A stretch of DNA of 64,000 nt from Aequorivita sp. HC6-5 (GTDB taxonomy: Bacteria; Bacteroidota; Bacteroidia; Flavobacteriales; Flavobacteriaceae). The position numbers and the translations under genes are program-made. This document shows positions 39,753 to 49,455 of the stretch, in pieces; within the stretch, counting starts at the first letter, position 1, and each line of letters begins with the position of its first letter. The DNA is taken from assembly GCA_905182755.1 (NCBI GenBank), contig CAJJCS010000002.1:124001-188000 (forward strand), in the 5' to 3' direction. Under the pieces are notes generated by a model. The model ran no database searches. It saw nothing but the letters and a program-made list of their open reading frames with translations, and was not told where the DNA came from.

Positions 39753-40441
39753 TGAAAGCAAAGTATATAGGTCTTTTTGCTGTTATTTTAATTTTTGGGA
39801 TCATTTTTGTTCCAAAAATACACGATCGTATTGTAAATAATACCATTGTAGATAATACCAGAATGAGCACTGCAAAAAGTCAAGAGGCTGATGTGGTTGT
39901 TGATACTTCAAAAACATTGTTAGCATTACAAGAGGTGCCACCTTTTGATTTTATAAATCAGGACAGCCAAGCTATAACCAATGACTTTTATAAAGGAAAA
40001 GTGTATGTTGTGGAGTTTTTCTTTTCTAGTTGTACCACCATATGCCCTATCATGAATAGAAATATGCTGCAAGTTTCCAAGGAGTTTGCAAGTCAAGAAA
40101 ATTTTGGAATTGCTTCTATATCCATAGACCCCTCTTTTGATACTCCACAGGTGTTAAATGCCTATGCAAATAGATATAATGCAACACATCCAAACTGGAA
40201 TTTTTTAACAGGAGATAAAGATACCATCCATAAACTCTCTAATGAGGGCTTCAAGCTATTTGCTGCTCAAGACAAAGACGAGATAGATGGTTTTTCTCAT
40301 TCTGGTTTGTTTGCCCTGATAGATCAAAACGGGGTTGTGCGTTCAAGAAAAGACAAACATGGAAATCCTTTGTTTTATTACAATGGTCTAGAACAAGAAA
40401 GCATTGATATGTTAATACAAGACATTAAAAAACTTTTATAA
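39752..40441 (+). CDS. SCO1/SenC-family copper chaperone
   Basis: Membrane-anchored thioredoxin-fold protein that delivers copper to, or reduces, the CuA site of oxidase subunit II. It has 229 residues with an N-terminal anchor (about 5-20). The CxxxC motif is Cys94-TTI-Cys98, and the distal His in DGFSHSGLF fits the third copper ligand. It shares TAATG with the upstream Sco-like gene, and its stop overlaps the ATG of the DUF420 gene. This tight operon of assembly factors follows directly after the oxidase subunits. Confidence 0.94.
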   Translation: MKAKYIGLFAVILIFGIIFVPKIHDRIVNNTIVDNTRMSTAKSQEADVVVDTSKTLLALQEVPPFDFINQDSQAITNDFYKGKVYVVEFFFSSCTTICPIMNRNMLQVSKEFASQENFGIASISIDPSFDTPQVLNAYANRYNATHPNWNFLTGDKDTIHKLSNEGFKLFAAQDKDEIDGFSHSGLFALIDQNGVVRSRKDKHGNPLFYYNGLEQESIDMLIQDIKKLL

Positions 40442-41022
40442 TGAATACAAACACAACAGCACCAAAAAACAAGTACAACATCTGGATATGGATTGTTTCT
40501 ATTGCCATCCCAGTTGCCGTAGCGATATTATTTACCGTGAGAATTCCTGGCGTAGAACGCATGGGTTTTCTTGCCTCCCATTTATGCAAGTGTGAATGCT
40601 CTTACTGCCGTATTTTTAATTATGGCACTATTTCAAATTAAAAAAGGCAATAGAAAAGCACACGAGCGCTTTATGAAACTTGCCATAAGCTCTCTCTGTT
40701 TTATTTTTACTGATGTATGTAGTCTATCACATGACTTCAGACTCCACTAAGTTTGGAGACACAAATCGGTGATGGACTGCTCTCTGGTGCAGAGTCTAGC
40801 GCTCTTGGAGCTATAAAATATGTGTACTACTTCATTTTATTTTCTCATATTTTATTATCTGTAACGGTAATCCCTTTTGTTTTGGTTACTTACGTTAGGG
40901 CTATCAACGGAGATTTTAAAATGCATAAAAAAATAGCTAGAGTTACATTTCCGTTGTGGCTGTATGTTGCTGTTACAGGTGTTATTGTGTTTTTGATGAT
41001 TTCACCTTTTTATCCCCTATAG
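40441..41022 (+). CDS. DUF420 membrane protein (three +1 frameshifts)
   Basis: The repaired protein is about 192 residues with five helices. The order is WIWIVSIAIPVAVAILF, then IYASVNALTAVFLIMALFQI, VLFLLMYVVYHMTS, YYFILFSHILLSVTVIPFVLV and LWLYVAVTGVIVFLMISPFY. DUF420 proteins sit in heme-copper oxidase loci and are related to CtaM-like assembly factors; their precise role is unclear. Extra bases at 40573 (G), within 40691-40696 (TCTCTC) and at 40767 (C) total +3, so start and stop share a frame. Each repair restores family sequence across the junction. Confidence 0.85.
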
Positions 41023-41023
41023 T

Positions 41024-41239
41024 ATGAAAGCGGGCTTGTTTTTATTGTTAGTTGTTATTTGCGTCCTTCCAGCAGAGGCTCAGTGCGCTATGTGCCGGGC
41101 TGTTCTTGAAAGTGAGCAAAGCGGTACAGCTGCCAAGGGTATAAACAATGGAATTATGTACTTGATGGTTTTCCCTTATTTACTGGTAGGAACCGTGGGG
41201 TACTTAGTCTACAGAAACCGCCAGAAAGCAGCACGATAG
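41024..41239 (+). CDS. Small CxxC membrane protein linked to oxidase assembly
   Basis: A 71-residue protein with a signal-type first helix (GLFLLLVVICVLPAEAQ), immediately followed by CAMCRAVLE, a linker, and a second helix (about 45-63) with a basic C-terminus. The CxxC just outside the membrane would suit metal or thiol chemistry. The start follows the DUF420 stop by one base, so it belongs to the sco operon. I recognise such small proteins in flavobacterial oxidase loci but know no assigned function. Confidence 0.8.
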   Translation: MKAGLFLLLVVICVLPAEAQCAMCRAVLESEQSGTAAKGINNGIMYLMVFPYLLVGTVGYLVYRNRQKAAR

Positions 41240-41394
41240 TTATTTGTTTTTTACTTAAAAAAAAACGTAACAATAAACGTCAATTAGAGTCTTATATGCG
41301 ATGTTTAATTAATAAATGCCTCAAAAAGTCTTAACAAGAATTTCACACAATACGACCCCAAAGGGTATTACTTTGTAGTTCAATACAATACAGC

Positions 41395-42117
41395 ATGATT
41401 CAAATAAAAGATTTACATAAATCATACCATATGGGGAGTAACTCTCTGCATGTTTTAAAAGGTATTGATTTTTCTGTAAAAGAAGGTGAGATGGTTTCTA
41501 TTATGGGTTCTTCTGGATCTGGAAAATCTACTTTATTGAATATTTTAGGGATGCTAGACGAGGCAGATTTAGGTTCTTATACCTTAGACGGTAAACACAT
41601 TAAAAACTTAAATGAAAAAGTAGCTGCAAAGTATAGAAATCAGTTTTTAGGTTTTATATTTCAGTCATTTAACTTAATTAATTACAAAACTGCATTAGAC
41701 AATGTAGCCATGCCACTGTATTATCAAGGCGTAAAACGTGCCCAGCGCATGGAAAAAGCGCACCATTATCTAGAGAAAGTTGGATTGGCAAATTGGGCTA
41801 CTCATTTGCCAAGCGAGCTCTCTGGAGGTCAAAAGCAACGTGTTGCAATTGCCAGGGCATTGGCTAGTGATCCTAAGGTGCTGTTGGCAGATGAGCCAAC
41901 TGGAGCTTTAGACACACAAACCTCTTGCGAGGTGATGGAGCTTATTCAGCAAATCAATGATGAGGGTAAAACCATACTCTTGGTTACCCATGAAGATGAT
42001 ATTGCCCACATGACCAAACGTATAGTCAAACTAAAAGATGGTCTGATAATAGATGATACGCAAGTAACTCAAGTTAGAGCACTTGATGCCCTTGGTAAAT
42101 CACAAAGCCATGTTTGA
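41395..42117 (+). CDS. ABC transporter ATPase, MacB/LolD type
   Basis: ATP-hydrolysing subunit of a mechanotransmission-type (type VII) ABC system. The 240 residues include Walker A GSSGSGKST (38-46), Q-loop FIFQSFNLI, signature LSGGQKQR, Walker B VLLADEP and the switch His in LLVTHEDD. It heads a seven-gene unit: ATPase, two permeases, two membrane-fusion proteins, TolC and tsaB. Such systems expel drugs, peptides or lipoproteins; no substrate can be read from the sequence. It overlaps the first permease by 8 bases. Confidence 0.93.
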   Translation: MIQIKDLHKSYHMGSNSLHVLKGIDFSVKEGEMVSIMGSSGSGKSTLLNILGMLDEADLGSYTLDGKHIKNLNEKVAAKYRNQFLGFIFQSFNLINYKTALDNVAMPLYYQGVKRAQRMEKAHHYLEKVGLANWATHLPSELSGGQKQRVAIARALASDPKVLLADEPTGALDTQTSCEVMELIQQINDEGKTILLVTHEDDIAHMTKRIVKLKDGLIIDDTQVTQVRALDALGKSQSHV

Positions 42118-43355
42118 TATAGATCGTTGGCAAGAAATATTTGAAGCTATAGGGAAAAACAAACTCCGTACTTTTTTAACGGGGTTATCTGTTGCATCTG
42201 GTATTTTTATTTTAGTTATTCTTTTAGGCTTTAGTAGTGGGATACAAAAAGGGGTAAAAAGCCAATTTGAGCAAGATGCCGTGAACCGTGTTTCTATAAG
42301 AACTCGCGTTACAACCAAAGAATATAAAGGGTTAAACCCTGGGCGTAGAATTCAACTCCATAATGATGATTTTTCTCAAATCAATACCACCTATGATGAC
42401 CAGCTTGAATACAAAACGGCCATCTACAATATGTGGTCAAGTCAAGTCACTTATAATGGTGAAACTGGAAATTATAGATTAGAAGGTGCCAATCCAGATC
42501 AACAATTCATTGAAAATGCTAGCCTTGTTTTAGGGCGTTTTTTAAGTCAAGATGATATGGATGAAACCCGTAAAGTAGCTGTTATTGGTAATATCATTAA
42601 ACAAGACTTATTTAAAGAGAAAAACCCTGTTGGAGAGATCATCTCTATATTTGGAGTAAATTTTAAAGTAATAGGAGTTTATACAGACCCAGGAGGAGAA
42701 AGAGAAGAGGGTCGCGTTTTTGTACCACTTCCAACTGCCCAAATTGCTTTTAATGGGGGTGACAGAGTTAGATCACTTGCTTACACGGTAAAGATGCATG
42801 ATGATTTTGATCAGGCCGTAGCCCTTAGCACTGCTCTATCACAAAACATAAAACAGGACCTTCAATCAAAATATATTATAGCTCCCGATGACAGAGGCGC
42901 AGTACGGGTAGATAACACCTCTAGAAGAGGCAAGAAAAATATACAGTCTTATAGATATCATACGCAATGTGTTCTGGTTTATAGGTATTGGAACCATTAT
43001 TGCAGGTGTTGTAGGGGTGAGTAATATCATGCTTATAATTGTCAAAGAGCGCACTAAAGAAATAGGAATACGCAAGGCTATTGGCGCTTTACCAAGTTCT
43101 ATTATTGGACTTATTTTGCAAGAGTCTATCTTTATAACGTCCATTGCTGGATTTATAGGTCTTTTTTTGGGGGTAGGCTTGTTGCAAATAATAAGCCCTA
43201 TGATTGATAATGATTTTATTAAATCTCCACAGGTAGATTTTAACACTGCCATTACTACGGTATTTATTTTGATTTTTTCAGGCGCCCTTGCAGGCTATTT
43301 TCCCGCAAGAAGAGCTGCCAATATCAAACCCATAGATGCCCTACGAGATGAGTAG
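42110..43355 (+). CDS. MacB-like ABC permease 1 (one frameshift)
   Basis: FtsX/MacB-family permease, 414 residues after repair. It has an N-terminal helix (about 20-42), a large periplasmic domain and three C-terminal helices, with VGVSNIMLIIVKERTKEIGIRKAIGA, the FtsX-family hallmark, and PARRAANIKPIDALRDE at the end. An extra A at 42923 (ACC TCT A GAA GAG) breaks the frame; removal gives TSEEARKIYSLIDIIRNVFWFIG. The ATG at 42110 (MFDIDRWQEIF) overlaps the ATPase gene and matches the start of permease 2. Confidence 0.92.
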
Positions 43356-43387
43356 TTTTTTTAAATTAGAATATAGAAAAAAATAGA

Positions 43388-44647
43388 ATGTTTAATAAAG
43401 ATCGCTGGAACGAAATACTTGAGGCACTCAATGCCAATAGATTTAGAACAATGCTTACCGCATTTGGTGTGTTTTGGGGTATTTTTATTTTGGTTTTATT
43501 ACTCGCTTTAGTTACAGGTTTAAGAAATGGAGTGAGCAAAGATTTTGGAGATTTTGCCACCAATTCTATGTTTGTATGGGGGCAAGGAACTTCAAAGCCC
43601 TATAAAGGCTTACCCAAGGGAAGGCGTGTGCAATTTAAAATGATTGATGGTGAGATTCTAAAAGAGAAAATACCAGAATTAAAAATTGTCTCTCCAAGAA
43701 ACCAATTGGGCGGTTATCAAGGAGCAAATAATGTTACAAGAAAAGAAAAAACAGGCGCCTTTAAAGTATGTGGAGATTATCCAGAGTATATATTGCAGCA
43801 ACCTATGGATATACTTGCGGGTCGTTTTATAAGTTATTCAGACATCAACGATAAGCGCAAAGCCGTGGTTATAGGCAAAGGAGTTGTTGAGAGTTTGTTT
43901 GACATTGGGGAAGACCCAATTGGAGATTACATAAAAATTAATGGTGTCAATTTTCTGGTCGTTGGAACCTTTAAAGCGCCAAGTAGTGGAGGAGATAACG
44001 AAGAGCTAGCCAATACCGTTTACGTGCCCTTTACCACCTTTAACCAGGTGTTTAACAATGCAGATAATGTAATGTATTTTGCTATTACGGCCCAAGATAA
44101 TGTGAGTATCACTACCCTAAAACCAAGAGTTTTAGAAATTATGCGACAGCAGCGTACCATACATCCAGATGATCAAAGAGCTATAGGAAATCGTGACCTA
44201 GCAGAATCTTTCGAGAAAATTACAGGCCTGTTTGATATTTTAAAATTTGTAGGCTTTTTTGTAGGCGCCCTGGTACTGTTGTCTGGGGTTATTGGTATTA
44301 GTAATATTATGTTGATTGTAGTGAAAGAACGCACCAAAGAAATTGGAGTGCGTCGCGCTTTGGGTGCAACGCCCTGGGATATTAGAGCACAGGTATTGCA
44401 AGAATCATTAGTGCTAACCATACTCTCCGGAATGGTAGGAGTCGCATTCTCTGCCGGAGGTATTTGGATAATGAATTATGTCTTGTCTCTGAGTGGTCCT
44501 GTAGAAAATTTTGCCAACCCATCTGTCAATATTCAGGTTATTGCAGTAGCGTTATTAATTTTAATTGTCTCGGGTCTTTTAGCAGGTTTAATCCCTGCAA
44601 CCAGAGCCACACAAATGAAACCCGTTGATGCGCTAAGAGTAGATTAA
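43388..44647 (+). CDS. MacB-like ABC permease 2
   Basis: Intact paralogue of the preceding permease, 419 residues with the same architecture: one N-terminal helix, a periplasmic MacB-type domain, and three helices near ISNIMLIVVKERTKEIGVRRALGA and PATRATQMKPVDALRVD. The two permeases begin almost identically (MF-I/N-DRW-EI-EA), indicating an old tandem duplication. They may form a heterodimer with the single ATPase upstream; this is inferred from the operon. Confidence 0.93.
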   Translation: MFNKDRWNEILEALNANRFRTMLTAFGVFWGIFILVLLLALVTGLRNGVSKDFGDFATNSMFVWGQGTSKPYKGLPKGRRVQFKMIDGEILKEKIPELKIVSPRNQLGGYQGANNVTRKEKTGAFKVCGDYPEYILQQPMDILAGRFISYSDINDKRKAVVIGKGVVESLFDIGEDPIGDYIKINGVNFLVVGTFKAPSSGGDNEELANTVYVPFTTFNQVFNNADNVMYFAITAQDNVSITTLKPRVLEIMRQQRTIHPDDQRAIGNRDLAESFEKITGLFDILKFVGFFVGALVLLSGVIGISNIMLIVVKERTKEIGVRRALGATPWDIRAQVLQESLVLTILSGMVGVAFSAGGIWIMNYVLSLSGPVENFANPSVNIQVIAVALLILIVSGLLAGLIPATRATQMKPVDALRVD

Positions 44648-44727
44648 AACACTTGTGAGATTGAATTATTTCACAAATTATATAAAAACGTTTAACTAAA
44701 AAACAACCTTAATTTAAGGCCATAGAA

Positions 44728-45889
44728 ATGAAAAGAACAGGAACAATCATCACATTACTGGTTATAGTAATAGCATTTTCTGCAGGTATTTGGTATATCT
44801 ATTCAAAAGATAAAACAAACCCTGTGGTGTTTCAAACAGAAACAGCAAGTATAAGGACCATCGTCAAAAAGACGGTAGCTACAGGTAATATTGTGCCAAA
44901 AGAAGAGGTGTTCATCAAGCCTAATATTTCTGGAATTATACATGAGATATTTGTTGTAGCCGGAGATGTTGTTCTTGCCGGAGATTTAATAGCTAAGGTA
45001 AAAGTAGTACCTAATATAAACTCTCTAAACAGCGCTAAAAACAATATAAATAGTGCAAAAACTCAGGTAGAAACAGCACGATTGGCCCTAGAGAGTCAAA
45101 AAAGCATATACTTGCGTCAAAAAGAGTTGTTTGATAAAGCAGTGGTTTCTGCCAATGAATTTGATCAAGCGCTTCTAAGTTATAACCAAGCCCAGCAACG
45201 TTACAATCAAGAAAATGTATTACTTACCGCGGCCCAACAAACCTTTGATATTGTAAAGACAGGAACAGCAAAAGGATTAGGTGCTGCTGCCAATACAGAA
45301 ATTAGAGCTACGGTCTCTGGTATGATTTTAGATATTCCGGTAAAGGTTGGTAACCAGGTCATAGAATCAAACAACTTTAATGACGGTACTACCATTGCTA
45401 CTATTGCCGATGTAGAGCAAATGATTTTTGAAGGAAAGGTAGATGAGAGTGAGGTTGGAAAAATAACAGAAAACTTACCTTTAGAGATTACCGTAGGTGC
45501 TATTGAAAATAAAAAGTTTAACGCAGTTTTAGATTTTATTGCACCAAAAGGAGTAAGTGAAAATGGCGCGAATACAGTTTGAAATAAAAGGAACCCTTAA
45601 TAATCAAAACGCCACTTTTATTAGAGCAGGCCTTAGTGCTAACGCCTCTATTATTCTTGCAAGGGCAGAAAATGTATTAAGCATTAAAGAAGCATTGGTA
45701 CAGTATGATCCAAAAACAAAAAAGCCTTTTGTAGAGATTGCAACTGGTGCTCAAGAATTTCAACGCAAAGAAATTAGCCTTGGGGTGAGTGATGGTCTTT
45801 ATGTTGAGGTACTTGAGGGGGTAACCCAACAAGACAATATTAAGGTTTGGAATCAATTAAAACCTGCTGGAGCTGGAAAATCCTGGTAG
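44728..45889 (+). CDS. Periplasmic adaptor (HlyD/MacA-type membrane-fusion protein) 1 (one frameshift)
   Basis: Bridges an inner-membrane transporter to TolC. 386 residues after repair: N-terminal anchor (about 5-25), a split lipoyl domain (ATGNIVPKEEVFIKPNISG ... EIRATVSGMILD), an alpha-helical hairpin between them (about 95-175), and beta-barrel and membrane-proximal domains. An extra G at 45570 interrupts the frame; restoring GGC GCA ATA CAG reads NGAIQFEIKGTLNNQ. It is the first of two adaptors in the operon, between permease 2 and TolC. Confidence 0.9.
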
Positions 45890-45966
45890 AAATTAATGTA
45901 TTATTTTAACAAATAGTGTAACAATTTAAGCAAGCTAAAGACTTACACAACAACTATAATCAACGT

Positions 45967-47412
45967 ATGAAAAAGTTAGGAATTTTATTTTTTGTCTTAA
46001 CCATATCAACTGCGGCTAATGCCCAGGTAAAGAAATGGACCCTCTCAGAGTGTGTGCAATACGCCTTAGACAACAACATATCGGTAAAGCAAAGCGAATT
46101 AGATCTAGCAGCCACAGATATTGAAAAAATGTCTGCCGCTGGAGCATTTTTGCCTTCATTAAATTTCAGCACCAATACCTCAGAGAATACGGGTTTAAGT
46201 TTTAACCCCCTAACCAACAATGCCCAGACCACAACCTTTTTGTCTGTAAATGGTTCTGTAAATGTTGGATATACCCTTTTTGATGGTTTGAGAAATTATA
46301 GAAGAGTGCAGCGGGCAGCATTATCGCAACTCTCTAGCCAGTATAGATTGTCGAAAATGAAAGATGATATTTCTTTATTTGTTGCAAATGGATACTTGCA
46401 AGTATTATTAAACAAAGCAAATGTAGCGGCAGTTGTTGCCCAAAACCAAGTAACCAAACAGCAGATAGACCGCACCAAAAAACTTATAGATGCTGGCGTA
46501 TTACCAAGAGGTGACTTATTAGATATTGACGCCACAGACGCCTCCGAGCAGCAGCGTATTGCAGTGGCAGAAAACGCAGTTAGAATTTCTTTAATTGGTT
46601 TGGCGCAATTACTTCTTATAAAAGATTATGAAAACTTCGATATTGTAGATGAAGACTATCAAGTTGTAAACAATGCCATTGCATTAAAAACTGTAGATGA
46701 GATTATAGAGGGTGCAAAACAATCGCGTTCTGAGGTTAAAATTGCCCAGCAAAATGTAACTATTTCAGAAAAAGATTTGCAAATAGCAAAAGGAGCACGC
46801 ATGCCTACCCTAAGCGCCTTTTTTGGATATAACTCACGGTATACCAATGCAGGGTCTTTTACTCAAGAACTAGATCCAGACAATCCTTTTATTACCCAAG
46901 AAATTGGTATTGTTGAGCAAACAGGACAATCTGTAGTTGGGCAATTTCCAAACACTATTAGTAGAGAAGTACAGCCAGATGCTTTTTTAGACCAGGCATA
47001 CGAGAATGACGGTATTAGTTATGGCTTGCAATTAAGTATTCCTGTTTTTAACGCATTCTCTGTAAGGGCGAATGTAAGACGAAGTAAAATTTCTTTGGAA
47101 AGAAGTAAGCTTCAATTACAACAAGCAGCCTTAGATTTAGAATCAAATGTGTATCAGGCATATGTTGATGCCGAGGGTTCTAGAAAAGCCTACCAGGCAG
47201 CTCAAAAATCTGTAGCATCGCAAGAGTTAGCTTATCAATATGCAAAAGACAGGTATGACGCAGGGGCAACAAATGCCTTTGATTTTAGCCAATCCAAGCT
47301 CCGTTATGACAATGCACAGGTAGAGTTAAATAGAAGTAAGTACGATTATATTTTTAAAATCAAGGTGTTGGAGTTATATTTCGGTATTCCAGCAACCGAG
47401 TTAAAATTTTAA
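45967..47412 (+). CDS. TolC-family outer membrane efflux protein
   Basis: Outer-membrane channel component. 481 residues with a signal peptide (1-20, ending ANAQ) and the two-repeat, long-helix organisation of TolC. WTLSECVQYALDNNISVKQSELDL opens repeat 1 and a matching helix region follows about residue 230. YDAGATNAFDFSQSKLRYDNAQVEL is the usual end of the second repeat. Lengths and periodicity are normal. It sits between the two adaptor genes and ends 1 base before the second. Confidence 0.94.
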   Translation: MKKLGILFFVLTISTAANAQVKKWTLSECVQYALDNNISVKQSELDLAATDIEKMSAAGAFLPSLNFSTNTSENTGLSFNPLTNNAQTTTFLSVNGSVNVGYTLFDGLRNYRRVQRAALSQLSSQYRLSKMKDDISLFVANGYLQVLLNKANVAAVVAQNQVTKQQIDRTKKLIDAGVLPRGDLLDIDATDASEQQRIAVAENAVRISLIGLAQLLLIKDYENFDIVDEDYQVVNNAIALKTVDEIIEGAKQSRSEVKIAQQNVTISEKDLQIAKGARMPTLSAFFGYNSRYTNAGSFTQELDPDNPFITQEIGIVEQTGQSVVGQFPNTISREVQPDAFLDQAYENDGISYGLQLSIPVFNAFSVRANVRRSKISLERSKLQLQQAALDLESNVYQAYVDAEGSRKAYQAAQKSVASQELAYQYAKDRYDAGATNAFDFSQSKLRYDNAQVELNRSKYDYIFKIKVLELYFGIPATELKF

Positions 47413-47413
47413 T

Positions 47414-48692
47414 ATGAAGAAGAAAACACTTTTTTGGATTTTAGGTATTGTTATAGTGACTTTAGTTGTTCTTGTTGGTGGTAAAAAAGCAGGAATGTTT
47501 GGTAAAACCAAAAGGGGCAAAGAGGTCGAAATAGCAAAAATCACCCCTATAGACATTACTCGAAACAGTTGCTGCTACAGGAAAAATACAGCCAGAGGTA
47601 GAAGTTGCACTTTCTTCTGAGGTTTCTGGAGAAATTATCTCACTTCCAATAAAAGAAGGGCAAGAGATTAAAAAAGGAGAATTACTTGTAAAGATCAATC
47701 CAGATTTAATACAAGCAGCGGTAAGTCAAAGCCAGGCTGGACTTCAAAACATAAAAGCACAATTAGCTCAAGCCGAGGCCTCAGCTAGAAATGCCAAGGC
47801 AAACTACCAAAGAAACAAAACACTCTATGATAAGGGTGTTATTTCAAAATTAGACTGGGACCGCTCTATTGCAGAGTATGAAGGTGCACAGGCCAATGTA
47901 GAATCTGCATTTTATAGTGTAAAGAGCGCAGCGGCAAGTTTAAAGCAATCTCGTGACAATTTATCACGTACTGCAATATATGCCCCTATGTCTGGTACTA
48001 TTTCAAGACTGGCCGTCGAGCTGGGTGAGCGCGTGGTAGGAACCGCACAGATGGCAGGAACAGAAATTGTACGTGTTGCAGATTTAACGAACATGGAAGT
48101 TGAGGTAGATGTAAATGAAAATGACATTGTAAAAGTGAATGTTGGAGATAAAACCATTGTGGAGGTAGATGCCTATTTAAAAAGAGAATTTAGAGGTGAG
48201 GTAACAGAAATTGCAAACTCAGCCCTTACAGCACTATCTGCAGATCAGGTTACAAACTTTAAGGTAAAGGTTCGTATTTTGCCTGAGTCATATTCAGATC
48301 TAACTCAGGGCAAGCCAGAGAGCTATTCTCCATTTCGTCCAGGTATGACAGCCACCGTAGATATTATCACTAATAAAAGAACTCAAATTATTGGTGTGCC
48401 AATTAGTGCTGTAGTTATAAAAACAGATACCACATGTACCAAAGAAAAAATAAATAAAAAGAAGATCACCTCTGAAAAACAAGAAAAGTACGAAGTAGTT
48501 TTTGTCAAAAACGGAGAAAAAGCCGCCCTTAGAGTTATTAAAACAGGTATCCAAGATGATAGTAACATTGAGGTTTTGTCTGGACTCCTTGCAGGAGATG
48601 AAGTAATTACTGGGCCTTACAATACCGTTACAAAATCATTAAAGTGCGATGACTTAATAGATCTCATTCAAGAGGAAGAACAAGAAGACTAA
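47414..48692 (+). CDS. Periplasmic adaptor (HlyD/MacA-type membrane-fusion protein) 2 (one frameshift)
   Basis: Second adaptor of the exporter operon, 425 residues after repair. It has an N-terminal helix (about 4-22), a lipoyl half (ETVAATGKIQPEVEVALSSEVSG), a coiled-coil hairpin rich in Ala and Gln (about 95-185), and the returning lipoyl half AIYAPMSGTISRLAVELGERV. Beta-barrel and distal domains end in an acidic tail. The frame is broken by an extra C at 47561 (ATT ACT C GAA ACA). Its stop overlaps the tsaB ATG. Confidence 0.9.
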
Positions 48693-49360
48693 TGGCAACA
48701 ATACTTTGCATAGAAACGGCCACTAAAAATTGTTCTGTAGCGCTTTGTGTAAACGGTAATGTGATTGCTTTACAGCAAGATAATCCTAACAATGAACCTG
48801 ACAAAGGTTTTTCTCACGCAGAAAAATTACAAGGTTACATCAATCAGGTTCTAGATCAAGGCAATATTTCAAAAAACGATCTGGACGCCATTGCAGTGAG
48901 CAAAGGTCCAGGATCTTACACGGGCCTTAGAATTGGTGTTTCTACCGCAAAAGGGCTTTGTTACGCACTCGATATTCCTTTAATTGCTATTTCTACACTA
49001 AGCTCATTGGCAAGACAGGTTACCGGCTCATTGGTGGTACCTATGTTGGATGCAAGAAGGATGGAGGTTTACAGTGCTGTTTTTTCTTCTGAGATGGAAC
49101 AAATTAGAGAGATACAGGCCCAAATTATAACACAAGATTCTTTTAAAACCTACCTTGATAGGGGCCAGGTAACCTTTATTGGTGATGGGGTAGAGAAATT
49201 TGAAGCGGTATGTACCCACCCAAATGCTGTTTTTATTAAAAATGCATTGCCATCTGCCTCCCATATGGCTGAGGTTGCAGCTCATAAGCTCAGTGCAAAC
49301 CAGACCCAAGATGTTGCTTATTTTGAACCCTACTACCTGAAAGATTTTATTTCTCTATAA
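48692..49360 (+). CDS. tsaB: tRNA threonylcarbamoyladenosine biosynthesis protein TsaB
   Basis: Partner of TsaD in making t6A37 on ANN-decoding tRNAs. The 222 residues start with LCIETATKNCSVALC and contain IAVSKGPGSYTGLRIGVSTAKGLCYAL, the family signature of the ASKHA fold. Length is normal. The ATG overlaps the stop of adaptor 2, so this housekeeping gene is translationally coupled to an exporter operon, a common flavobacterial arrangement in my experience. Confidence 0.95.
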   Translation: MATILCIETATKNCSVALCVNGNVIALQQDNPNNEPDKGFSHAEKLQGYINQVLDQGNISKNDLDAIAVSKGPGSYTGLRIGVSTAKGLCYALDIPLIAISTLSSLARQVTGSLVVPMLDARRMEVYSAVFSSEMEQIREIQAQIITQDSFKTYLDRGQVTFIGDGVEKFEAVCTHPNAVFIKNALPSASHMAEVAAHKLSANQTQDVAYFEPYYLKDFISL

Positions 49361-49455
49361 CCGGCCACTAGCTTTGTTTGGTTTTGTAAATTTTCATTTG
49401 TAATGTCATTGGCTGCAGGTCAATAAATCAACTCAATTATACGTATTTTTAACCC

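Noticed and set aside
21393..48000. Programmed ribosomal frameshifting as the cause of the split genes
   Set aside because: Breaks occur in many unrelated genes, lack a common slippery heptamer or downstream structure, and include both +1 and -1.
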